Below are positions 1-8,140 of a stretch of 16,212 nucleotides of DNA, piece after piece; within the stretch, counting starts at the first letter, position 1, and every line of letters starts with the position of its first letter. The DNA comes from Funneliformis mosseae (taxonomy: Eukaryota > Glomeromycota > Glomeromycetes > Glomerales > Glomeraceae), in the NCBI GenBank assembly GCA_910592005.1, contig CAJVPP010002129.1, positions 1 to 16,212 on the forward strand. Reading direction: 5' to 3'. The translations under genes were made by a program, and so were the position numbers. The notes beneath the pieces were generated by a model. It was not told the DNA's origin. It made no database searches and saw only the letters and a list, made by a program, of their open reading frames with translations.

Positions 1-76
1 TAGCATTTGTGGTTGATGAGTTATAGCCGTTCAAAGGTAACCAATCACACTTGCGTTTCTTTTGGTAGCCACTGTA
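1..76. mobile_element. Tc1/mariner-like terminal inverted repeat (element end)
   Basis: On the minus strand the kinase homology of copy A stops abruptly. It is followed by TA and then CAGTGGCTACCAAAAG, continuing to the window edge in sequence with more G+C than the gene. A TA target dinucleotide (75-76) followed by CAGTGGC...AAAAG is the classic outer end of Tc1/mariner terminal inverted repeats. Only this end is inside the window, so the transposase, the other repeat and the second TA copy cannot be seen. The alternative is another DNA transposon with a similar CAGTG end. The assignment comes from motif recall, not a database match. Confidence 0.5.
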
Positions 77-1366
77 TCATAAATTTTATTATAAAGGATA
101 TGAATATCAGGTCTTTTTAATGGATTAGTATTCTAATATTGTATCATTAAATTTTTAAATTCTAATGGAGTTCTTGATATTAATTTGGTCTACTTACATT
201 TATTATTTTCATTGTAAGATCATAATCATGATCAAAATTAGCAAAAGGCGGTTGTCCTAATAAAATTTTCCACATAAGCATACCAAGACTATAAATATCT
301 GATGCAAAAGTATATTCTTTACCAAAAATAACTTCAGATGCTATATAAGGAAGATTTTTATATATGCTTTTTAATGGTTTATTAACAGGATCACAAAATC
401 CAAAATTATTAATATGCTAACTATTAGTATATTTAATATATAGTATATTTCCTAAATACAAATCTCTATGAATAGAATTTTTTTGTTGAATATATAAAAT
501 TGCATTAATTATATCATAAAGTATATCAATTCTTCGTTTTCATGTAAGCTGATTATGATTTTGTTTTAAATATTTTTTTAAATCTATATCATATAAATTT
601 ATTACTAAAAAATAATCTTTATATTGTGGATCTTGAGTAAGGCCACGAGTTAAATGAGTGCTGCCAATTTGCAGCTTAATAATGATTGAGATTCAGCCTA
701 TAAATGAAAATTCAATTGATTAGTTTCTTTCTTTTTTTCATAAAGAAAATGGTCAATTATTATTATTTCAAAAATATATACACTCTTCAAACCAAATTTT
801 ATTAGCATTTTCTACATTATTTAATCTTTTAAGTATTACTTTTTGAATTCTAACTCTTTTTAATTGTTTTCTAGTAGAATCCCATTCAAAATAGCATCTA
901 TCACTCCAAATTGCTATATAAATTTCAGAGCAACCACCTCTAGTTAAATATTCAATGTTTTGTAAATTATTATATGGTATCCACTCAATGAATTTAAAAG
1001 GAATAATAGGTTTTAATGTTTGACATCTCTTTGTTAAATTATCAATTTCATTATTTCCAAATGTCCATTCTGAAAATTTTGCTTCTAAATAACTTTGAAC
1101 ACAATGTTCACAATACGATATAGCTAAACATTCTAGTTTGCAGTTTTCACAAATTCTTTTAATTCCTTGATTTAGAAAAACTCTGTCATAGTTATAAGCA
1201 TTATTTAACATTCGTATTGCCTCTGATTTTTCCTCGTCTGTTAGAGATTCGTCAGCGTAAATTGTTTGTTGTTTAAATTCATACCGTTTGTCTAGGTCGT
1301 CGTTTTTATCTGTTAATGCTTCTGCCCTCCTCAATGCATCAACAACTGATTTGTTTAATACAATGA
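77..1366 (-). pseudogene. Decayed kinase gene, copy A (paralog of the 8141 gene)
   Basis: Exon 1 (783 to about 1366) encodes the Cys-rich N-terminus (C-E-N-C, C, Y-C-E-H-C), then F-I-E-W-I-P-Y, a degenerate glycine loop (R-G-G-C-S-E-I-Y) and the VILKRL Lys. Exon 2 runs from 697 down to about 79. Lesions, by comparison with copy B: no in-frame ATG; donor changed from GAGGTATGT to GAGTGTATA; TAA at 650-652; TGA at 540-542; TAG at 417-419; a one-base deletion near 170; TAG at 133-135. Three of the stops replace Trp codons of copy B. The catalytic loop still reads H-R-D, but DFG has become N-F-G and APE has become A-S-E. The 3' part is cut off by a Tc1/mariner-like end. It is almost certainly non-functional as a kinase, although its promoter is well preserved. 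Confidence 0.85.
698..782 (-). other. Intron relic of copy A
   Basis: This lies at the same place as the first intron of copy B (8723-8801). The acceptor (TTCATTTATAG before GCTGAATCT) is identical in both copies, as is the AAAGAAAGAAACTAAT stretch before it. The donor of copy A is altered. All three possible joins of GAGTGT to exon 2 run into a stop within about 16 codons, so splicing cannot restore the frame. Confidence 0.7.
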
Positions 1367-1380
1367 AATAAATGAAATAG

Positions 1381-1560
1381 AAAGTAATTATTCAAAAAAG
1401 AAAGTTTTCGGGATTGCGGGATTAATACTCTGTGGTTTATTCCAAATAGAATATGATATGATCATATGATTGACATTGTACATCATTATTTGCATGGTAA
1501 CGCAAGATCACATGATTTAGTTCAAAATAAAAGTATCTATAATAATTATTATGTTTTTAA
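1381..1560 (-). promoter_or_regulatory. Duplicated kinase promoter, copy A
   Basis: Read on the minus strand, this block aligns with 7945-8140 upstream of copy B. Shared pieces, in order: ACTTTTATT, AAATCATGTGA, CCATGCAAATAATGATG (octamer-like ATGCAAAT, here 1488-1495), a TCATATGATCATA palindrome (near 1459-1472), a CATATTYTATTTGG stretch that could act as a TATA-like element, GAGTATTAATCCCG, and ACTTTCTTTTTTGAATAATTA just before the start. Factor identities are unknown. Conservation between paralogs is seen directly; promoter function is inferred from position. Confidence 0.55.
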
Positions 1561-2650
1561 TCGATATTATTTTGATTAATGTATGGAAAGCAAGTAAACA
1601 CATTCATATAATTATATTTTAATATTTATTTTTCAACGTCATGACACATCTGATAAACAAATGATATTTGTCATGATAAAGATTTAAATTCAATATGCGC
1701 AGTAAGTATTTCCATAATTAATTAGAAGGAAAAAATAATCATATTAAGAACAAAAACTGGAAAAGAAATGACATGATATGACACACGCCAAGTAAACTGG
1801 ACCACCACTATCTTCATCATTAAGGACAAAATGATATTCAGCCATTTCGTATTAAACTTCCTTCATCCGTAAACTAAAATCTAAACTGCTGATGGAATTA
1901 ATTAAATTTTAATGTCCAGCAACCTTACTTATTCTTTCGGAAGTTCCGAAGTGATCCATCACAAAAGAAAATCCTAAAAAAAAAAATAAATATAAAATCC
2001 TTGATGCTGTATCCTTGATGTCGTAAATAAAAAAGAAAAATTAAAAAAAAACTAAAAAAAAAAAAAACACAATGAAACTTCCAAAATGATTTAATCCTAA
2101 GCGATACATGATTAATAAAGGTAATTTTTAGAAAAAATAAATCGAAAAAAAAATATTCGATCGTTGCGGCCTATTGCGAAAGTACAAAAGTATAAAAAAG
2201 TAAACCGAGATGATTGCGCCTCTAGAAGCAATTTTTATCCTTTTCCTAGACGGTAGAATAAGATCTCGCTTAGTAATCAATAGTTCAATTGGTTGTTTCG
2301 TATTTAATAGAAAATGACCCATATGTGGGGCACTTTGCAGTAGAAAGGAATCTAATAAATTTTTTGCTTTATTTGCTAAATATGAATTTTTTAGCAAAAT
2401 AAGTCCAGATCTAACTCAAAAAGTTCCCCCTTTTCTATTGAAAAGCACCCATATAATAATCTACGCATAGTTGTAAATTTAGGGACTGAATGGATCAAGC
2501 ATGTTTAAAGTATTCGCCGAAATTCTTATTATCCAAATTTTTGAATATTTTTAAAGATGACTAGTATTCATTTACCTTTGGTGTGGTGGTAGGTAGGTAT
2601 TGCAAATTATTAGGAATTGTCTTAGTTTATTCCACCTAAAATTTCACCTG
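1561..2650. other. AT-rich spacer, no supported gene
   Basis: The stretch contains A-runs (about 1975-2070) and scattered moderately complex sequence. A minus-strand open stretch at 2128-2397 has no ATG start. It contains a piece reading A-P-H-M-G-H, faintly reminiscent of the A-H-x-G-H motif of mitochondrial-type ribosomal protein uS2, but the resemblance is too short to name. No RNA gene or transposon end was recognised. Confidence 0.4.
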
Positions 2651-3540
2651 TTAAAATGAAAAATATGGGAATTGAAAATTTTGAATGCCATTTACCATTA
2701 AAGCCCGTGTTTATAAGATACACTACAATTTCTTTTTCTTTGTTTATCATTGAAATTTTCGATATTCAAAGGAGAAATAGGAGAGTAATTAAAAAATTTC
2801 GAAAGTTGGGTGTTATTATATTTGTATTTATAACCTTTTGTAATATTTTGAATCTGAGTCTTGACGCAAACTTGTTCATATCATTTTAATGGTTATAATT
2901 TAAATATATCTACTCATATTTTCTACAGAATTCATGTTTAAAAATTATGTTTTAAAATTATGTTTTATAGCTAATTCATCGAAATTAAATAAATTTATAT
3001 ATATATCATTAAAATTTTCGCATAATTAACAAATGTTAGTACGCAGTAGGTTCATAATAATTTCCTAAACAATAGTTGCAAAGAGTTAGAATCTTCGAAC
3101 ATTCATTCTTTGTTGTAATAAATCAGCATTTTCCAAGCAAATAAAGAATCATTTTTTGAAATGGCAAGCAAGTCACATTTTTTTAAGTAGAAATTATGCT
3201 AAGTTATATTAAAAGCCAAGAAATATCAGTTTATTTTTATATACAATTGTTGTAAATAACTGATTAATTTTTTAAAAATATTAAATTTAATTTTTCTATA
3301 AAATTTCTGTACAATTTTGTTCTGTGCGATTTCTCTGTTAAAAATTTCGGCAAGATCATAATTGTATGAAAACTTTGAACGCCCGTACAAGACTTCATTA
3401 ATCACCTTTACGATTTTTTTAGGAAATATAAATATGATGTTTCTAGTACATTCAAAACCATTACTATACCTGATCCATAGCAATTGAGTATTGCTTTTCT
3501 ATATTTATTTTTTTATAAGATGCTATTTTATTTTTATTTC
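2651..3540. other. AT-rich spacer with non-convincing open stretches
   Basis: Two open stretches occur: plus 2656-2889, and minus 3226-3483, which opens only from a TTG. Neither has a recognisable domain, conserved motif or clear splice context, and both are rich in F, I, K, N and Y, as expected from AT-rich noise. I see nothing else here. Confidence 0.35.
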
Positions 3541-3548
3541 GGTATGAA

Positions 3549-4224
3549 TAGGGTTTCGATCCTTATTTAAACTATCCGGATCAATCCGTCATCCGAGCTT
3601 AATTGTGATCCGATTGTTTTCCGGATTAATAATAAGTTTGCTTAAAAATTTCGTCTCTCTCAAATTATTGCAAACATGGAAAATGATTCAGGGCTTTTGA
3701 AAAAATCGAATTATACAAATAAATTATGATGAGTATGATTCAATGAAAGATACACCTACAACAATTGGAGATTCTTCTTCCAATATAAATTAAAGCACGC
3801 GTTCATATAGGTAACATTTCCAAAATCGTCTTGGTAAAAAAAAGATAAGTAACAAATGGGCTTTCTAAAGAAAATGAAATATCAAAAATTAGCAATGCCA
3901 AAAAATCCATTAAAATGGTGGAAAGAAATGCACAAAATTTGGCTATCCCTTGTAACAAGTGAACGCCTATTTTCAGATGCCAAACACCTTCTTAGAAATC
4001 GTCTTAATCCTGCATTATTGGCAAAATGTTTTTTTAAAACGTAACATTATCGCATGTGACTGGAATAATTTAGAAGACAACAAACTAGTAAATTTATATT
4101 TATTATATTAATGAATCTTGTTATTTAAAATCTGGATTAAAATCCGGATAAAAAATTTAATCCGGATCGTTAATCCTTACTCGGATTTTAATCCGGTGTT
4201 AACCCGAATTTAAACCGAAACCAG
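3549..4224 (+). mobile_element. Internally deleted hAT-family transposon
   Basis: The left end (TAGGGTTTCGATCC, from 3549) and the right end read on the other strand (CTGGTTTCGGTTT, from 4224) form imperfect terminal inverted repeats. Inside both ends are clusters of ATCCGGAT/AATCCG motifs (about 3573-3635 and 4130-4195), like the subterminal repeats of hAT elements. Between them lie a short N-terminal remnant (ATG at 3676, closed by TGA after 17 codons) and a C-terminal hAT dimerisation remnant. At about 676 bp it is a non-autonomous, decayed copy. No clean 8-bp target duplication is visible. Confidence 0.7.
3856..4112 (+). pseudogene. hAT transposase C-terminal dimerisation fragment
   Basis: The reading N-P-L-K-W-W-K-E, then T-S-E-R-L-F-S-D-A, then N-R-L-N-P-A-L-L matches the order of the hAT dimerisation domain: NPLxWW, SERLFSxAG, RxRLxPxxxExLxFLKxN. 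The segment that normally lies between WWK and TSERLFS is missing, so there is an internal deletion. A one-base slip in the T7 run near 4030 shifts the frame; beyond it the next frame reads F-L-K-R-N and stays open to a stop at 4112. No catalytic DDE residues remain. It cannot encode an active transposase. Confidence 0.75.
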
Positions 4225-4961
4225 GTTAACAACAGCGATTAAATCTAACTAAGGCCCGTCGTGAGAAAGATTTATACAACTATTTACTTTATACGATCCG
4301 TTGTGTAGTTGGTTATTAGTCAGTCTATAGTGAGACATGATAAAGTTTAACATTGTAACGTGGAAATTTATTAACTCAAGATTTCGGACGTCTCTTCTCA
4401 ACCTTATTCTTTGAACAAAGCGGATTTTCGAGGTTATATACAAAAATTCTAAATACTAATTTAAAATATATATCAAACATAATAAAAATAACGAATATAT
4501 CAAATATAACAATTATAATAATTTTAATAAATATATATAACGAGAAACTATGCAAATATTTTGTATAAAATAAATGATTAGTCTTTTTAAGATTTATTAA
4601 TTTTTATATTTTTTGATTTTATTTGGATAGACTTATATAATGAAAGAATTAAAAAAAAAAAAAAAAATCGTAACAGCTCTGGTTACAATTTAATTTGACA
4701 AATAAAAAAATTACTGTCACTAAGTGAGATCTACATAATTGTTTACGGGATAACTAATACATGGAAAGAAATTATCGCAACTTACATTTCTAATCAATAA
4801 TAAACTTAAATTTTTAAATCATCTAAGGACATGTCATGATGCTGCATCAAGTTATAATAAGTAATAAAGTTAGTTTATAAATCAAAGACTAAACATTAAA
4901 AAAGTTTATTGAATTAATGTTTACCTAAGTATTCAACTAGTATATATAGCTTGTGAATTGT
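4225..4961. other. Spacer with a less AT-rich island at about 4245-4440
   Basis: The island at 4245-4440 has visibly more G and C than its flanks (for example GGCCCGTCGTGAG and GGACGTCTCTTCTC). The minus-strand open stretch there (4249-4443) has no recognisable domain. It could be a fragment of a repeat or a small RNA, but I do not recognise it. The rest is AT-rich. TTTATT at 4905-4910, read on the minus strand as AATAAA, could be the poly(A) signal of the adjacent kinase pseudogene. Confidence 0.35.
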
Positions 4962-6210
4962 TTAGACGTTGTTTTTGTTTATCACAGCTAGTTTTGATAA
5001 ATATTCATCATAAACTTTTACTTGATCTAAAATTTCATCCTTTATTTCCAACTTTTATGTAAAACCAGTTTAATGATAATTCATATAATTCTTTAGAGGA
5101 TTTCCTTTTGGAAGGATCTTGATCCCAACAATTATCCATCATTTCAAGATAAAATGGAGGTATTTCTTCTTTCTTAATTTTAGGGCGCATGCCATTGCAT
5201 ATATCTATTGACAGGAGATAATCATGTGCAACATCGTTAAACGGTTGATTTCCAGTAACAATCAAATACATAATCATTCCTAAACCATACGTCAGCAGCT
5301 TGCGTATATGGCTTTTCCTAATAATACTTCAGGTGGTAAATAAGGTAAAACTCCGAAAATTTCATAATTTGATTGCTTTCCATTATCAGCTGGATCCGCT
5401 TAATCCCATATCTGAAATATAAGCATATTTTGAAGAAATTTCTCTCATCAAAAGATTACCGGGATGGAAATCTCTATGAATTAATCCTTTCATGTGAATG
5501 TTATTGAGCCCTTTAATAATTTGATGAAGAAGAAATAAATTATCCACCCAATTACGCTTGTTGTAATCGGAATTTAACCAATCACATAGGTTTCCCATCA
5601 TTAATTCAAGAACATAACATATTCTTTGGTTTGTGGATTTTGAGAGATACCAAAACATCGAAGTACTCCTTTATCTTTAAATTTGACTGGATAATATCCA
5701 ACCTATTGAAATAATGCATAATCTCGATTAAATATATTCGTGCATAAATTATGATACGTCATGAATCATGAAATTTACCTCATTTAAAAAACTATCATTT
5801 GAATCATGCAAACGTTTTAGAGCGACAGCCGCATCATACCGAAAAAATCCATTATCTTCCTCATTGTAATGTCTTAAAATTCCTTTTATCCCAGTTGCTG
5901 AATAAATTGTGGCAAATCCACCTTTTCCAATTTGGGTGACCTCTTCAAATTTTTCGTAAGGTATCCACTCAAAGAATTCATATGGACTTCTTGCTTTTTG
6001 TTGTTGACTTTTTATGAAATCATCTATTTTTTTTATTTCCACTTCAGTCACATATATTGCTTTGTGTGCTTATTTCACTGAGCATTTTTTGCACCAACGG
6101 ATATTTTTGAATTCATCTGCCTCTACATGTGAATAAAGATTACCACAATTTAAACAGAGTTCATCGTTTTCATTATAATAAATTTCATTTTCTAATAATT
6201 CTGAATTCAT
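4962..6210 (-). pseudogene. Decayed TKL-like kinase gene, copy C
   Basis: ATG at 6210 opens a Cys-pair N-terminus (C-L-N-C ... W-C-K-K-C) that hits an in-frame TAA about 50 codons in. The same frame then resumes through F-F-E-W-I-P-Y and an intact glycine loop (I-G-K-G-G-F-A-T-I-Y) to V-A-L-K-R-L. A canonical intron (5703-5778, 76 nt) interrupts after F-L-N-E. Exon 2 has R-C-F-G-I-S-Q, then a missing base before V-L-E-L-M-M, then I-H-R-D-F-H-P-G-N-L-L and S-D-M-G. More indels follow after S-D-M-G, around 5290-5310 (two) and near 5033. The tail D-E-I-L-D-Q-V ends at a TAA at 4962. Active-site motifs survive but the frame is broken at least six times. It belongs to a subgroup distinct from copies A and B (Asp-Met-Gly instead of Asp-Phe-Gly). 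Confidence 0.85.
5703..5778 (-). other. Intron of kinase copy C
   Basis: The donor GAG|GTAAAT and acceptor TTTCAATAG|GTTGG bound 76 nt. Splicing joins F-L-N-E to a segment leading into L-R-C-F-G-I-S-Q-N-P, the expected order in this kinase family. The intron sits at nearly the same place (right after the alpha-C Glu region) as the first intron of copies A and B, so this position is probably ancestral to the family. Confidence 0.7.
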
Positions 6211-6461
6211 GGTTGCAGAGGTAAATCAAATTTAGATTTTGGCGATGATCTACAATATTTGGCGAAGGTATCCTTTTGAAGTTATGATTTTTTGATGATG
6301 CATATTCACTTTTTCGCTTAATTTGTTCTTTAGTTGTACTGTACAGATCTTAGCAATCCATTTTATTTCGTTAAAAAATATCTTTAGCATAAAAATTATT
6401 ATTTGCGTCACATTTTTTTGTATTACATATTCAGTTTATCAATCTTTTTGGTATGGTTTAT

Positions 6462-6741
6462 CGCAAAATCTAATATTTAGATGATTTATAATATTCTTTA
6501 CCATTTATTCTTTCTAATATTTGAACAATTAGTGAGTATAATTAATAGATTATTATATATGTTGATTAATTATATTGGCTATTGTATTTACCTTCATCAA
6601 TTGAAACTGATTCTAAATTCGAATTTGATAAAATTTAATTTTTAGCAAACAAATATGAGTATAATTAACGAATTAGAGTGTGGTTAATAATACATGTATT
6701 ACCTTCTAATAAGGAAGTTTTTTTAGCATCCGAAACTGGCT
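6462..6741 (-). pseudogene. Short exon-like pieces, C-terminal tail remnant
   Basis: On the minus strand, two pieces have AG before and GTAA after. They are 6703-6741 (39 nt, E-P-V-S-D-A-K-K-T-S-L-L-E) and 6592-6612 (21 nt, E-S-V-S-I-D-E). Both are phase 1 and start alike, as if duplicated. A third piece from 6513 reads E-R-I-N-G-K-E-Y-Y-K and closes at a TAG. Intervals are 90 and 78 nt, similar to the introns elsewhere in the window. No kinase domain lies upstream, so this may be the orphaned tail of a lost tandem kinase, or chance in AT-rich DNA. Confidence 0.3.
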
Positions 6742-7944
6742 CTAATGTAAATTCATGAAAAAAAAAGATTTAGAATATCATCAAACCGTCAAATTAACTC
6801 ATTAGTCATACGAAACTTCATATTTTTTATTCCTTTTTCCTTTTTTTTTTTATTACACTTTTACCTTTATAATTACTGATAGACATTGTTATAACTTGTA
6901 ATAAAAAAGAAAAAGTTTTTTTTTAAAAATAAAATTATTTCAATCAAATTATCTTGTATATGTTTTTGTGTTACAAAATTTTTGTATATTTGTAAATATC
7001 TTTTTTTTTTAAAAAAAAATTTTTCTTTTTATTTTTTTTAAAAAAGAAAACACAAATATCAAAAAAAAATCAAATATAAAGTAGTATTTTTTGCAAAAAA
7101 TATTCTCTTACTTTTTTTTATTCAGGTGAAATATAGAAACTTTGGTAAAATGAAACATATAAAGATACCTCAAGTAAAGTAGTTCAGCAAGTTCGAATCT
7201 CAATTTTCGTCATGGTGGGTTTGATATTCGTGAAGTTCGTAACGCTAATGATACACAAATTCAGTTTTTTAACATTTTGCATTATTTCGGCACTTTAGTT
7301 CAAGTAAATCGCCTTTCGTACAAATTAAAATAAAAATTAATAAAAATAATTAAAAAAAAAAAATTAACTGCAAAGAAAATTAAATTAGAAAAATTAATTT
7401 AATTAATAAAATTAAACTTCTTTTTTATTAATATAATTAAATGTTTTCAAAAATTTGGTTTTATATTTTTATTTCCTATTTTTTTATTTTATTGTTTTTT
7501 AATTTTCGGTTAATTTTATAAATTAAAATATTTTTATTTAAATATGTTTTTATAATCGTGAGTTTTTTTTTTTAATTTATTTATCTAATTTAAATTTTTT
7601 AAATTTAATTTTTTTGATTATATCGCGATTTTAATACTTTAAATTTCGGATTGATTTAATTATATAATTTACTTGTTGAATTCTTTTTTTTTTTAATAAT
7701 TTAATTTTTAAATTGATTCTTTTAACTAATTCTGAATTTTTATAATTCAACCCTCCGCGATTTTTTGATTTTTTTTAAATTTAATTTAATTTTAATATTC
7801 GCAAATTTATTTTATTTATTTCTTTAATTAATTATTTCCAGGTATATTCAACTAAACCATTGTTAAATTATTAATATCATTTGTCGACACGTTGATTTTT
7901 TTTATTAATTATTTCAACAGAAAAAAAAATAACATATTAAAATA
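6742..7944. other. Extremely AT-rich spacer with homopolymer runs
   Basis: Many A and T runs occur, for example 6840-7075 and 7320-7800, where G and C almost vanish. The exception is about 7185-7331, where a 49-codon open stretch (ending in TAA at 7329-7331) has more balanced composition, reading F-D-I-R-E-V-R-N-A-N-D and then V-N-R-L-S-Y. It has no ATG and follows a CAG, so it might be an exon relic. I do not recognise it, and nothing else in the spacer is supported. Confidence 0.35.
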
Positions 7945-8140
7945 TAGTTATTTGGAAGTGATTATACTTTTATTAAATTAGTACCACTTTAAATAATTAA
8001 ATCATGTGACATTTACGTTCCATGCAAATAATGATGCACAGCGTTGATCATATGATCATACCATATTTTATTTGGACTAAACACGGAGTATTAATCCCGT
8101 AATCCGTTAAACTTTCTTTTTTGAATAATTATTTTCTATT
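7945..8140 (+). promoter_or_regulatory. Duplicated kinase promoter, copy B
   Basis: This is the plus-strand counterpart of 1381-1560. It carries AAATCATGTGA, CATGCAAATAATGATG (octamer-like ATGCAAAT at 8022-8029), a perfect 14-bp palindrome TGATCATATGATCA (8045-8058), CATATTTTATTTGG, GAGTATTAATCCCGTAATCC and ACTTTCTTTTTTGAATAATTA. The last lies directly upstream of ATTATGG, the start of copy B. By eye, identity to copy A is as high here as in the coding sequence, which suggests functional constraint or a recent duplication. Confidence 0.6.

Noticed and set aside
150..190. GTAAGT in copy A as a new intron covering the frameshift
   Set aside because: The only nearby acceptor would make an intron of about 25 nt, too short to be spliced.
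2128..2397. Minus-strand open frame with a motif faintly like ribosomal protein uS2
   Set aside because: It starts only from TTG, the similarity rests on about six residues, and no continuing exons were found.
2656..2889. Plus-strand 77-codon open frame with hydrophobic segments
   Set aside because: Composition is as expected from AT-rich DNA, with no motif, promoter or splice context.
3226..3483. Minus-strand 85-codon open frame
   Set aside because: It has no ATG start and no recognised domain; isolated.
6501..6501. GTAAAG after 6502-6513 as a donor to a further exon ending near 6430
   Set aside because: The implied intron of about 32 nt is too short; reading through to the TAG at 6462 is simpler.
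7186..7215. GTTCGAATCTC resembling a tRNA B box
   Set aside because: No A box at the right distance and no cloverleaf pairing around it.
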